Assembly: GCA_020746875.1 (NCBI GenBank)
Contig: JAGTJL010000046.1
Span: 1-64,000 of the forward strand
DNA: 64,000 nt
Direction: 5' to 3'
From: Rhexocercosporidium sp. MPI-PUGE-AT-0058
Lineage: Eukaryota; Ascomycota; Leotiomycetes; Helotiales
Shown: positions 47,222 through 59,209 of the stretch, in pieces
Layout: every line of letters begins with the position of its first letter
How positions within the stretch are numbered: position 1 is the first letter of the stretch
Notes under the pieces: model-generated
Database searches by the model: none
Seen by the model: only the letters and a program-made list of their open reading frames with translations
What the model was told of the DNA's origin: nothing
Made by a program: the position numbers and the translations under genes

Positions 47222-48826
47222 TACGGAGGTCACGGCAAAATGTTATAATAATCCGCTAATAGCTTGGCGATGCCAAAGCACTAAAATCAAGTAATTCTTG
47301 GCACTCCTCCCCCACTTAATTTATATAGAAAATTAATGCTTTTTAACATTAAATAGTTAGTATATTTTATTTAGGTTTTATTATTTATTCCTTAAGCCTT
47401 CTTTATATTTATTCCCGCTTTTTAAAGCAATTACTTCTTGAATATACTTTAGGATTCTTTTAATCTACCGTTGAATTCGCTCTTAAAAGAGATTTTCTTA
47501 ATACTTTAATTAATTTATTTCTATTTACTTTTATCTTATCGCTACTCCGTACTTTATAATCTTCCTTTTTATTTAAAATTATAAAAGTTCAATTATATTT
47601 AAGTCTAAGGAATTAATTGGCCAAATTATACGTATAATCTCTTAAAGATTATATACTTGCTATTAATATAAGTAAATATATAAAGAAGCGTTATTTTCTT
47701 AAACGATTATATTAGGACGGTCTTTTTTGCATTCTTTTGCAAAAAGCAAGAGCTTTTCGTAAAGAATTAGTTTTTAATATTTATATTAATTAATGCTTCT
47801 TTTAAAGTCCCGGATAAGCTTTCTTATAGCTTTCCCTTACTTCTAAAGTAGCTTTTTGCTTAGCATTCTGCGAGCAATCCGTGTACGTTGTATTAAAGTC
47901 TCAAGCTCTTAATTAAGCTTATACTCCGGCTTAAAGAGCTTATTTTACTTTTTAAGCTAAAGCTCTACTTCTTTTTTCTTTACTTTTATCTTATCTTTTT
48001 ATATATAATATAGCCTTTTCTTATTATATAAAAAGCAACCCTAAAATATAAACTACTTAAAACCTTTTTACCGACGGCGAATAATATATAAATTATAAGC
48101 TTTAGACTTCTTTTGCTATACCCGGAGCCTCCCTTATTAACCTCTTATTATTATAGACGTCTTATTAAACTAAATCACTCGTTTCCAGTCTTTAAGAGTC
48201 TAATTTACATAATCTTTATATTATTAAAGACGTATTGCTTTTGCGATAAGTATTAGACTTAGCTTATAGCTTAGTTTATAATTCTTATATCCGAGTTTAT
48301 TTAAGATATTTCAAACTATACGTATAAAGACTTTAAAAAAAGGGTTCTTCTTAATGAAAATATTAGCGATTGCTTAAGTTGAGAGCGTCCGTATTATTAA
48401 ATTCTTTAAAATAATCTTTTCTACTTATTATACTTCTTCTATAGCTTTTATAAGTCTTCCTGACTTTAGAGCATTTATAATATAATAAAATAAAAGTTTT
48501 CGGTCTTCTTTTAGTATATAACCTCTAGAAATAGTAACTCTTCGTAATCGGTAAATAAAAGAAGGAGATATAAAAGTAATTTTATTAATTAAAGCTATAG
48601 AAATCCCGATATTAAGAAGAGTAAGAGCTTAAAGGCGAGTGCCAAGATTATGGTATATTTTGCGTATATTAGAAGTCATTATGGAAGTATTAAATAATAT
48701 AAATAGCTTTAAATTATAGTATGAAAAGTGGGAATTTACATTTCTAGTCATTATGGGAATGCCCCGCAATGTGCCTTGGCGCCAAGGCGTTAGCGTTTAT
48801 CATAACATTTTGCCGTGACCTCCGTA
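47222..48826 (-). mobile_element. Nested TIR element, 1605 bp, probably Tc1/mariner-pogo (Fot1-like), degraded
   Basis: Perfect 25-bp inverted termini beginning TACGGAGGTCACGGCAAAAT, flanked by TA on both sides (47220-47221, 48827-48828). Size and TA target fit Tc1/mariner/pogo elements. The inside is AT-rich; the minus strand gives only fragments that resemble a transposase C-terminus, so the family is inferred from ends and size. Confidence 0.65.
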
Positions 48827-48839
48827 TAAATACTTGATT

Positions 48840-51620
48840 TCTTGCTAAGAATTACTTTCTTTGTTTTTTAGAAATTGTTTTAATATTATAATAACTATAT
48901 TTATTCTTATATAATTATAATTACTCTTATATTACTTATTATTATTACTCTAACTCCCGAATATATCTCAATTTATTTTAAATATTAAGTAAAATTCAGT
49001 TAATTATAAGCTTGAACCTCTCGATTAATAAGCTACTTTATTTAAATATAAATACTTAAAAAATCACTCGATCTCGCTAAACTTAATCCGGAAAAACTCT
49101 TAAATTATCGAACTGTTATTATAAAGTGTTTAATAAGAGGTTACGAGTAAATTATATAATTTATCTTTAAATATATATTTTAATTACTAATTAACTATTA
49201 TAATAAAATTTGGATTAATCAAAAAGTTAACGCTCTTATTAGCAATTATTATAATTACTTTCGATATATTTATAAAGCTATTAATATAGAAGCTTTAAAA
49301 AACGATATCAATCTTAGTTATTTTTGTTTTTATTATTTATTATTAAATAATTATTAATTTTAATATTAAGATCTATTATATTAGACTCGGTAGCTGAAAG
49401 CTCTAATTAATTAATTATACGACAATCTTTTAATAAAAGGAAAAAGTTGACGAATCAGAAGAAAAAGAAATTCAGATTTTTATTATAAGTTACTTTAAGA
49501 AATTACTTCTTAATTTTATTATTTCGAATAATATATTTTTTCAAGCTGTAACAACGCTTACTTTTCGAAGACTTTTAACGTATTTACATTAGTTAGTAGT
49601 TATTATATTTCTAATATAAGAATATTAATTAATTTTTTAATATAGTGAAGTACCTTCCTTATATTCACAAGTTCTTACCGACGAACTTATACTTTAATTC
49701 AATAATATTAAAAGTATTATTAAAAGCTTATTAATAACTTAAAAAAGCCCTTAAGAAGGATTTTCTCTTACTTTAGATACTTGGACGGCTATAAATCAGG
49801 ACTCTTATCTTGGAATTATTATATAAGTTATTTATTATTATTTTATTTTAATATTATTAATTATTAATTATTAATTAATTTATAATTATTAGATTGACGC
49901 TGAGTTTAATATAAACTCTAAGCTTTTAGTTATACGAGAATTGGCCGAGAAACATTTAGGAGTTTATATGAATAAAGTTTTATTAGAGGCTTTAAAAGAC
50001 TTCGATATTAAATATAATATTATTAAGTAAGTTTTTGAAGTATTTTATATTTAATATTACGAATAATTAACTAATTATATCTTAGTATAACTCGAGATAA
50101 CGCTTCTTCAAATAATACTCTAATAATAGCTTTTATGAAGTATTACGCTAAAGAGGCTATTAAATTTTAAGGAGATACGCCGTGTATTGCTTACGTGCTT
50201 AATTTAGTTGTTTAAGATATATTAAAAGGTCTTATTAAAAAAGATTATAATACTTCTTATACAAATGATATATATAATGTTGAAAATAACGAAGAAGATC
50301 ATGAGATAGGTAAATAATAAATTCTTTTATATTTTATTAATATTTATTAATATTTTAAAGATTATTTAATTTAGAAAAAAATTCGGAAGATTATAATCGG
50401 CATTAAATACGGCTAAGAGAATAAACGAATATTACAAGCTTAAATTAAAGCTTATAATATCGAAAATCTTAAACTTTCTTAATTCGGTAAGTTAAGTATC
50501 TTTTAATACTTATATTTATAAATACTAATTATAATTAAATTAAAAAACAAAATGGTCTTCGATTTATTATATATTAAAAAACTTCTTATACTTTTACGAG
50601 CTAATAAAAGCTATTATAAATACTTTTACGTCGACTTTTACGAATATCGAAATCACGTGGCTCGAAAACGTCCTAGTTATATTAGATACTTTTATTAAAG
50701 TTATAATAAAATTATAAGCTGAGAAATATCCGACGATTTATTATATTATATTAGAGGTTTTTCTTATATATATAAAATTAAAGAATTTTAAAGTGAATTT
50801 TAAAGTAAGTTTATAATATTTATTAATTAATCTTTTATATATTAACTTTTAATAGGATAAATTATTTACTGATGCTATTAATAGTAGTATAGTAAAGCTT
50901 CCGAAATATTATCCTCGAATAGGAGTTTTAGATAATAAAAGTAAAGGCTTTTATATATTTTTAATCCTTGACTTTAGAATTAAAGAAGAAGGCCTTAAAG
51001 CTTTAAATCTTTCTACTGGTTTTATTAGCAATATTAAAACTCGCTTAAAAACCGATTTCGATGTGTAAGTAAAGCCTTTATTTTTATATAAAAAGATATA
51101 TTTACTAATATTATATAGTTATAAGGCAGATTATTTACGAGATAATCTAATTATTAATAATGACGAAGATATTAATTTATGCGATGCCGAAGATATAGAC
51201 GAGCTAGGTATATATGCTAGCGACGACGACTTAGAAGAAGACGAGATAACAGCTTATTTAAGCGAAAAAAGACTTAGTAAAAACGTTAGTATTATATCTT
51301 ATTTTTTAAGTTTAAAAAGCTAATTAATATATAATCAAAAATTAGGCTTTTAAATTACTGGTGACTTAATAAAGAAAAGTATAAAATACTTTCTTAAGTC
51401 GTTAGGAAGTATTTATAGATTCCGGCTAGCTCAGCCGCTAGCGAACGGTTTTTTAGTTAAGAAGCTCAAGCTCTTATAATATTTAAGTTAAGAAATAAAC
51501 TTAGTAAAAAGATTTTCGAAAAGATAATTTGTTTTAAAAGTTAGGGAATATTAAAAGACGAAGAAGGAAAAGAATATAAAGAGTTAATAAAAGCTTTAAA
51601 TATAAAAGATAATCTCTTTT
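48840..51620 (+). pseudogene. hAT transposase relic (Restless-like)
   Basis: Plus-strand frames with many stops. Near 49770-49830 it reads TLDTWTAINQDSYLGI; near 50090 TRDNASSNNT; near 50180 CIAYVLNLVV.DIL; and near 51420-51500 IPASSAASERFFS then LIIFKLRNKL, the hAT dimerisation domain. All are hAT landmarks in the correct order. RIP stops exclude function. Confidence 0.8.
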
Positions 51621-52053
51621 ATGTTAAAAAATTTTAGTTAATTAATTAGTTAATTAATTATTTATTTAATAACTTTTATAATTATTTAATTATTCAGTTA
51701 ATTATTTACTTAATTACTTAATTATCTTATTACTTATTATACTTTCTTATAATAATCTTTTATTTAAGCTTTAAGACTTTAAACAAATATTATTATTTTT
51801 GTAGTATATCTAAAAATAAATCTGAATAACTGAATAACTATTTAAATAACTAAAATAATTATTCTATTCAAGTTAATTTTTTATTATTTATATTCTATTC
51901 TATTTTAATTAATTAAAATAGAATATTAATTAATTAACTTGAATAATCCTTTGACATACTGGAGCCAACCAGAGTTTCTGCTCCGGCCATTTGGGCGATT
52001 CTAATTGGATCAGCCTACACGGACTGTGCGAACTCTTATGGCACCTCACTGTA

Positions 52054-52195
52054 GCTGTAAGATTCCATAAGTTTTCGCACACCCCCTTGTACCCAGCGGC
52101 CACTAACATATATTAGATGACTGAACGAGTAATATCACCGACTAAGATAAGTGGGTTTTACAAGGGGGGGTACGAGTACTTTTGACATCTTGCTG
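52054..52195. mobile_element. MITE copy, inverted relative to 42338-42478
   Basis: Reverse complement shares the same central blocks as the MITE at 42338 (GTGGGTTTTACAAGGGGGG, GAACGAGTAATATCACCGAC, CCCTTGTACCCAGCGGCCA). Ends GCTGTAAGATTCCATAAG and reversed CAGCAAGATGTCAAAAGTA, flanked by TA at 52052-52053 and 52196-52197. It directly abuts the split MITE through a shared TA. Confidence 0.75.
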
Positions 52196-52715
52196 TACTT
52201 TAGTTCGAATGGGGTTGGTAGGGAATCCGCTAATACTACCTTCCTGGGGAAGGTGGCCGCTTTATCTTCGTACATCTGCAAAAGTACTGGGATTCGTAAT
52301 CAAGATACAGAGATTCGTGATAGCGAAACTAGAAAGCCACTCTTCTGGCGCCTGCAGAGCACGGCGGGGATAGGCATCGCTAGCTTGTTTACCCCAGTCG
52401 ATATTGATGCTGTTGATTTTAGCGGCCCATCTTTGAATTCATGTCAAATCCATCTACTCGATATACTGTCCTTATCTGAGAACTTCACGCTAGCTTCTGA
52501 CCAGCCCACTCTTCGTCGTCAAAGTTGAGTGACACTCGAGTATTGTACCGGATCGGCTTCGCTGACTACCAGGCTGCATTTCAAGACACACTTTGGCAGG
52601 TTCTCCGCGGTGCCTCTCAGTATATTCTATACAATATCCCCTTTAAAAAATACGACGTGGTAGAACAAAACTTTTGTGAGACACCTAGCGCCACTCCAGT
52701 ATTCTTCAAGCAATC

Positions 52716-54432
52716 ATGTCGTCCTTTAGTGATGTCTACGATGTCAAGCTGTCTGCTGCCGCACCGCTTTTTGTAGTCTTTTCGGTATGGGAATTTCCGA
52801 CACTTTTGTGAGTAGCTTTTAACGAATGGGTGGTACAGTTCATCGTCTACTCTGTGGGTTGGATTATCTATACCTTCTGGTTCCATCCGCTGGCGAAATA
52901 TCCTGGGCCTCGATTTGCAGCTATTTCAAATGTAAGACATAGCCCAGCATTCTAATGACCGAGTCTCTACACTCGTCAGATCGTATGTTAATACCCGGCA
53001 GTTCTGGTATGCCTGGGCTTGGACGAGTGGACGATGGCCGGCAATTCTGGAACGTACTCATGCTCAATATGGTGGGCAATAATTCTACCCGACCTAGTTC
53101 TGCTCAGAGAGAGACTAACACCCCCAGGGGACATTGTTCGAACGGCTCCGAATGACCTGTCATTCAGATCACCACAAGCATTCCGAGATATCTATGCGCA
53201 GCCCACCAAAGGACGTAAGTTGTTTCCCAAGACGAAATATTTCTGGAAAACCATCGATACGCCCGGCCAGACCCATATCATGGACGTTGACGCAGCTCAA
53301 AAATCTCGTGATCTGTTGACTCCCGGCTTCAGCCCCCGAGCTCTGCACAATCAGGAAAGCGTCATCCATCAGTACGCGGATATGTTTGTGGAAACCATCA
53401 AAAATCTACGTGGCAAGGGACGAGGCGCGGTTGACGTGACGGATGCTTTTAATTGGGTTACTTTTGATATTCTTGGTTGGTTCTCTATAATTTCCGCTTC
53501 TATGAGAAACAAGACTAAATCACTCCACTCCAGGTGAACTTGCATTCGGCGAGTCATTCGACGCCGTAAAGAACGCCAAGACGCATTTCTGGACCTCCGT
53601 GATCATCAAGGCCAATTTCATCCAAATCCTCCCCGGCCTCTTCGAGCGTCTTCCGATCCTCAAGCTCCTCGGTCCCTTCATGATGTCCAAGAATGACGCT
53701 GGCATCTACGCCATGCACCGCTCCCTCACCATGGAGAAGATCCAAAAACGAAAAGCCATCACGGATCTCGCGCGCGAGGATTTCTTCTCGCACGTCCTCA
53801 AAGGCGAGTTCAGCGACGCCGAGCTTGCCTCGCACGCCAGCGTCTTCATGGTCGCTGGCGCAACAACCACTGCCCTCACACTAGCAGCGACCACGACTCT
53901 GCTGGCCCAAAACCCGCACTGCTTCGACAAGCTGAAGAGCGAGATCCGCTCCTCGTTCAAAGACAGCTCCGAAATCGACGGCGAGGCCACAGCGCGGCTC
54001 CCCTATCTAAAGGCAGTGCTTGAAGAAGGTCTGCGCATGCTTCCTCCAATCCCGTGGGGACCACCTCGCGAATCGCCCGGCGAGACCGTCGACGGGCAGT
54101 TCATCCCCGCGGGAGTGCTGGTGTCTGCGGACGTGCGGCTGCTTGCGCAGGATCCGCGCAACTTCTCGGAACCGAGGGCTTTCAAGCCCGAGAGGTGGAT
54201 GGAGGAGAAGCATGATCGGAGGCTTGTCAATTTGGCGTTTGTGCCTGGCGTGAGGGGCTGTTTTGGCATCAACATGGCGCAGTTGGAGATGCGGATTGTG
54301 TTGGCGAAGTTGGTGTTTGCGTTTGATTGGGAGCTGGAGGACCCGTGTGTTAATCTTGAACGGCAGAGCACACTATATGTGTTGTGGGAGTTACCGAAGC
54401 TTAATGTTCGGTTTTCTCTTCGCAACTTTTGA
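52716..54432 (+). CDS. Cytochrome P450 (isotrichodermin C-15 hydroxylase-like), five exons, 492 aa
   Basis: Exons 52716-52784, 52839-52931, 53002-53071, 53128-53475 and 53534-54432 (1479 nt). The N-terminus has a membrane anchor (APLFVVFSFIVYSVGWIIYTFWF) followed by KYPGPRFAAISN. Then FWYAWAW.SGRWP, DIVRTAPNDLSF, and FDILGELAFGESF across intron 4. I-helix AGATTTA, ExxR as EEGLRM, PERW, heme loop FVPGVRGCFG with Cys436. Typical ER-bound class II monooxygenase of the CYP65/TRI11-like group common in metabolite clusters. It lies beyond the hAT/MITE block from the MIO cluster; the regulator is convergent and cytochrome b5 is downstream. The substrate cannot be read. Confidence 0.9.
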
Positions 54433-55096
54433 GCGCAATCTGCCTGAGCCGCATGGGAAACTTTGCTCTCGTTACTATCGCGATATTGGGGAGAGATTTG
54501 GGCAAGATCTGGGTACACTGGCTTAGTTCATTAAATACCCTTTTGGATGAAATCCGATTAAGTTGTCAAATTTGATTAAATTGAGTGCAGCGTGAGATTT
54601 TATGTCCAATTACCTAGATTTCAATCATGTAACCTCCCCAAACTCGTATGATACACTTGTGAAGATTTGAAAGAGCGAGGATACAAAGTCCCTTATCCGA
54701 GCCACTGTAATGGAAAACTTCTTACACTTGATCGTATCGCTACATCGTTGTTTTTAATGCACTGTTCCTCATTGTATCTTGATAATGGATCATTTGTTGC
54801 TTAGCAATGCATCGTGGACGCAGTGAACTCGGTTCCATGCCTGCCCAGACCTAGCCAACTTTGAGCAGATTTGGGACTTGTTATTTGTATCATCGACAAG
54901 TGCCAAAAATATGAGGTCTAAAAAAATCTGATGATGCATGCGTACGAGCAATTCTACAATCATGTAGAAATAACCATCCCAATTTCATCTTTCAAAAAGA
55001 CTACAAAATACCTCAAACGAGCCGTACTCCCAGTAATCTAACCTGTCTGTCTATATCTGTCCCAAAGCTCTAAAATAATCCTTGGTTGAAAACATT
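54433..55096. other. Intergenic between convergent P450 and regulator genes
   Basis: 664 bp of ordinary composition shared by two 3' ends. No gene or clear terminator motif seen. Confidence 0.4.
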
Positions 55097-56990
55097 CTAG
55101 GTGATAAGCCCTCCAGACCTATTTATTGCTATACAGCTCAAAACCAATCTCGTCAGCTCCGGCAGATCCTCAAATCTCTGCACCGCTCCATCGAAGTAGA
55201 CACCGTCATCACCACTGTGATACTGCTCGAGGAGCGCGGACACTGTGGGTCGATCGCACGTGCTATAGCCGGCAGTCTTCTTTGCCTTCTTCCATTCCTG
55301 CTCGTTGATGGCTTCCCATACTATATCAGGGGCGGGAATCCATAGCGAATCAATGAGGGCATCATCTAGTGGCTCGTAGAAGAATTTGTTGTGCGTTTCG
55401 AAGCAGATGCCTAGAAGATTGCTGACGTGGACTACTAGAAGGGTTCGACGCAGGGTCTCGGCTTCGCACCATTCTTTCCAGTTTTCTTGGTTCGCTGAAA
55501 GAGAGCCATGTTGTCGGACGTACTCCTGGGTTGTCCAACGCACAATCTTATCAAATGTACTAATTAGAGTCTGGTAAAAATTCATGGAGGTATTGCACAC
55601 CTTCAGGAAGAAAGAATGATTCATTTCTGCTTCTTTGATTTGGCGGCGTGCAATATAACACTCCGAGAAGAGTAGACCTAGTAGCTGGTATATGTGCACT
55701 GCGTGGATGGCTGCGAGCCTACTGGTCAGGGATTTCGTGGAATGCTATTCATAGAGGTCAACGCAAGAGGGGGTAACACAGAGAACAAGCTTACAAAACC
55801 AGCCACAAGAGCGTCTCGCTGTTGACTTATCATGTTGCCCACAAACCCAGCGCTTTTCTCTGTTACGGTTTTCATGGCACCCACACAGCATAAAGCAACA
55901 GCTACCCATTCATCCAAGCCACCCTCTGAGCAACGATACAAAGTATGATGCAGAAAGGGGGGGTTATAGTCTTTCTGGAGCATGTTGATTGGATACGAAC
56001 GTAAGCTATCCAGCATTTCCTTGGTACCCATGAACTTCGGGGCCGGATTCTCTGTCGACCCGTATCCTTGCCCCGAATACGAATGGGAATTTTGGGTATC
56101 TCTGTCAACGACTTGGGGAGCAGCGACCAGACTGCCACTCCGGTGGACGTCATCTAACCACTCGACCGTCTGGTCTAAGTGGAGCGGATCTGGGCTAGTC
56201 TGGGCCGTGTCGCGGCTGGACGCTTGGGGATACTCGACAGCTTGAGACATCTGTGCACTGGTGGCAGTCGTCGGGTCGCTGGAGATGGATGACCTAGTCG
56301 ACTGGTCTTCAAACACGACAGCTGGGGCGGCAGTATTGTTCCCGATCGCCCATAAGTGCCGGACATCAATCTGGCTGCTGACACTGGGGGGGATGGGCCA
56401 TGAGGAACCGAAGAGATCGTGGTAGTCGTCGAAATCACACGAATTGTCCCCGCTGGTGGTTAGGCTATGCGTCAACAGGGTCTCGGGATGCAACGAGGTG
56501 CTCGTGACCAGCGTTCCTGATGCAGCGTCATCTAACATGGCCTGGGGGAAGAGATATAAATCGATAGTCCCCGAGTCGTCGTTGTTGGCGGCGGCGGCGG
56601 TGGACGACTTGGTGGGATAGATGCAGGGCGCGGGGGGACGACGAGTACAGCATCTCCAGCAAGCGGGTTGGGAGAGGTCGCATTTGAGTTTCGAGGCGAC
56701 ACAGCGGGCACATGATTTCTGCCTCGAGGAGCGAGGCTGACCGATCCGGGCGATGCAGCGGCGCTGGTGTCGGTCGCGGAGGTCTTCTTTAAGAGACAAA
56801 GAGCATGAGGGTTAGCAGAACAGAATAGAGTAATAGAATAGAGTAATAGAATAGAGTAATAGAATAGAATAGAGTAGAGTAATAGAATAGAATAGAGTAG
56901 AGTAACATAAGAGGAAAGGATCAGCTTACTACGAGTGAAGGCTTTGCAGCAGACACCACAGGTCTCCTGGATGTCGTCGGGCGAGGCCAT
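55097..56990 (-). CDS. C2H2 plus Zn2Cys6 transcription factor, three exons, 566 aa
   Basis: Exons 56990-56930, 56786-55795 and 55744-55097 (1701 nt). Joining exons 1 and 2 creates CGVCCKAFTRKDLRDRHQRRC (Cys11, Cys14, His27, Cys31), a C2HC-type finger split by the intron. A binuclear cluster follows with Cys46, Cys49, Cys56, Cys63, Cys66 and Cys75 (CARCVASKLKCD...). The middle is low-complexity Ser/Thr-rich; residues ~290-566 are helical and fit the fungal-specific transcription factor middle homology region. This double-finger layout is common for fungal metabolic regulators. Its start faces the cytochrome b5 gene. Probable nuclear activator of neighbouring genes (inference). The 143-bp first intron is mostly an AATAG-type minisatellite. 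Confidence 0.85.
56823..56905. repeat. AATAG/AGTAATAG minisatellite in regulator intron 1
   Basis: About 83 bp of repeated GAATAG and AGTAATAGAATAG units inside the 56929-56787 intron. Copy number changes would alter intron length only. Similar (GAATA) units start the hAT at 46838. Confidence 0.85.
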
Positions 56991-57105
56991 GAGGACCAAC
57001 GACGGCGAGAGGGCAGCGGCTGGCTGGGATTTGAGATGCGATAGGATGGAATGGGATGGGAGGGGAGGGACGGGCCAGGTCAGTGCTGCAAACCATAAAT
57101 AGTCG

Positions 57106-57150
57106 GTAGTGGTGATGGTGGTGGTGGTTGTGGTGGTGGTGATGTGGTGA
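57106..57150. repeat. GGT/GAT trinucleotide repeat in regulator leader
   Basis: Imperfect (GGT)n with GAT and TGT units, about 110-160 bp upstream of the regulator ATG on its template side; probably in the 5' leader. Confidence 0.7.
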
Positions 57151-57329
57151 TTGCCGGGCTTGAACTGTATGCAGTAGGGGGGCGAGAGCAAGAACATGGA
57201 ATATCGCGCTGCTCCTGACTGCGAAGTATTCCCATAAGCCGACGGTGGCGGGCCATGAAGGGGTTATTGCCTACTTGGGCGAGGCACGGCTCGTACATTA
57301 CTAATCTTACACCTCCCTAAATTTAGCCG

Positions 57330-57674
57330 AATCCTCACCAAAACTCACCCTCTTCAGCGCTTTGTAATACAACAAATTTATATGACGTTATAAAATAAGA
57401 GCTTGTATATATATTAAACGTATTAAGTAGATTCTCTTTTATACTAAAACTTTATTTATAAGTGTACAATACAGTATGTTATTTAAGAATATTTAAAATT
57501 CGCTAACAAATTTTAGGTGAGGTTTTTCCAGAGCATGCTATAGCTATAATATAAAGATTCTGACTTATAAGTTAATCTTATGACTTAATATATGTCCGTT
57601 TCTCAATTGTAATCAAGAGTATTAAAGAATTGTTGACTTATGAGAGTATAAAGTTGCGATTTTTGGTGAGGATT
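57330..57674. repeat. MITE-like AT-rich inverted-repeat element, 345 bp
   Basis: Perfect 14-bp inverted ends AATCCTCACCAAAA (57330-57343) and TTTTGGTGAGGATT (57661-57674) around an AT-rich centre. The similar motif TTTTAGGTGAGG occurs inside near 57513. No clear target duplication. It sits in the divergent regulator/cytochrome b5 promoter region (56991-58082), which otherwise shows no gene. Confidence 0.5.
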
Positions 57675-58082
57675 TTTAATGATTTGGCCCGTGCACAAAC
57701 GATGCGCACAGAATTCTGACTACCACTGTTGGTACAGGCCATTCACGACCCCCCTCCCCCTTACACAAGGAAGGAAGGAGGCCCTGTAGCGTACGGAGGA
57801 GTCCAAATACAGAATAGGAAGGACTCTAGAAATGCGCTGGCAGCACTCTATTTTAGTGGAGAACAGTGCCAAGTAGATAAACGGTTTCCGGAGATGCCGC
57901 ATCTAGTTATCGGCCGGTGCAGAGGAGTTGCGTTAGTGGGAATTGCAGAGAACCCTTATAAGGGCTAAACAGAATAAACCTTCAACGGCCCAGCTTGAGC
58001 ATTCTTTCAAGTCACGAAATTCCAAAACACACACACAAAACAACTCTCATTTACAGACTCTAGCCCTAATCGAGACCATTCT

Positions 58083-58698
58083 ATGGCTACTATGGCGACC
58101 ATCGCCTGGGAAGAGATTAAGGTCCACAACAACGAGGCTGATACTTGGATTGTTGTGCACGGAAATGGTTATATCCTTCATCTCCTAAGCTCCAAAAGCC
58201 GGACACTGATACTCTGAAGTCTACGAAGTCACCAAGTTCCTCGAAGATCATCCAGGAGGAAAAGACATCATTGTTGAGGTAGCGGGCCAAGATGCAACTG
58301 TTGTGTTCGAAGAGGCTGCCCATTCTTCAGATGCTCGAGATATTCTATCGAAGCTGCAAGTTGGTCGCTTGAAGGAATATCATAATGCAGTCCAAACTTT
58401 CGACTCCATCATTGCTAGGACGGCACAGGCTGAGGGGCGAAAGAGTTCATGGATGAGAGCTATCATTCAGGGGGTCCTTCCGTTGGTGGCGTTGATCTCG
58501 TTGGCTCATAACCGGGACAAGATACCGGATGTTTGGCCAGCTTTGTTGCAAGGCTTTGGCAATGCTGACAATCTGTTGATGTCGGCTGTGGTCATCCTGT
58601 TGTTATCTTTGGGAGCACTTTGCAGATTCGTAAGCTATGTTATATACGTGGATTATGGGCGTCTGGACAAATATCCTGCCAGTATGCGTATTGAGTAA
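58083..58698 (+). CDS. Tail-anchored cytochrome b5, two exons, 187 aa
   Basis: Exons 58083-58167 and 58220-58698 (564 nt; 52-bp intron, G|GTTATA...GAAG). The splice restores VYEVTKFLEDHPGG. Heme ligands His39 (HPGG) and His63 (AAHSSDA) are present in the b5 domain (residues ~5-85). Two hydrophobic segments near the C-terminus (IIQGVLPLVALISLA and LLMSAVVILLLSLGAL) would anchor it in the ER. At 187 aa it is longer than housekeeping b5 (~130-140), mainly in the linker and anchor. Likely electron donor to an ER P450; the P450 at 52716 is the obvious candidate (inference). It is divergent from the regulator. Confidence 0.9.
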
Positions 58699-59209
58699 AG
58701 GAGCAGTTCCCCAGTACCCTGACCCTAAGAGCAAAATATATTTAGAGATATGCTAGAGATATGCGACTTGTCACATGACGGGGTCCTGGCGCGTGGATTC
58801 CAACATCAGCGCACCCAACTTCATAGAAAAATCAACATGCATTCTACCACACTTGAATTCTCCAACAAGACCAAAAGACACACTATTTTCTGGTGACCTA
58901 CGCAAGGCATAGATTGAATAAGAAATATACGTTCATTCTACGCCTTCTACGAACCTCAAGCCTCGAAATTCCTCAAATCGCGCATTCGGACCAATATTTC
59001 GACTCCCAGCCGACCCAAATTCGAACACTCAAGCACACCTGTACAAGCTTTCTTTGCCTCCAGCTGCACTCGCAATAGTAACCGAAGCGATCTATTCGAC
59101 TTGCACGTTGGGCAGAAGCACCTCACAAGTTGTTACCTGATGTTTCGTCTGTTGATCAAGTCTGCCACGAATATTCCAAATCCAAAAGTACCCACTTGGA
59201 CCCAAGGTG
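58699..59209. other. 3' flank of cytochrome b5
   Basis: About 500 bp of ordinary intergenic DNA before the next AT-rich element. Small ORFs lack recognisable content. Confidence 0.4.

Larger units (their letters stand above)
46828..51961 (+). mobile_element. hAT transposon, 5134 bp, RIP-degraded, with exact 8-bp target duplication
   Basis: Terminal repeats CAGTGTGTTAAA (46828) and, reversed from 51961, CAGTATGTCAAA, with two transitions between them. An exact target duplication GAGCCAAC occurs at 46820-46827 and 51962-51969; 8 bp is diagnostic for hAT. Subterminal regions are rich in (GAATA)n and AATTA repeats. A second TIR element is nested at 47222-48826, so the hAT itself is about 3.5 kb. 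Confidence 0.9.
46766..52051. mobile_element. MITE split by the hAT insertion (halves 46766-46827 and 51970-52051)
   Basis: Left half begins CAGGGGGGTGCCACAAGGGT and continues TTCGCACGGTCCGTG. The right half reversed reads CAGTGAGGTGCCATAAGAGT then TTCGCACAGTCCGTG. Joined, with one copy of the 8-bp duplication, they make ~144 bp, the same size and TIR family as the MITEs at 42338 and 52054. The right end abuts TA (52052-52053), which is shared with the next MITE. Confidence 0.7.

Noticed and set aside
53554..54518. Several minus-strand ORFs under the second P450
   Set aside because: GC-rich antisense shadows of a well supported P450 exon.
31809..58698. Presence of a PKS, NRPS or terpene synthase core
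   Set aside because: No ketosynthase, adenylation or terpene cyclase motif appears in any frame between these genes.
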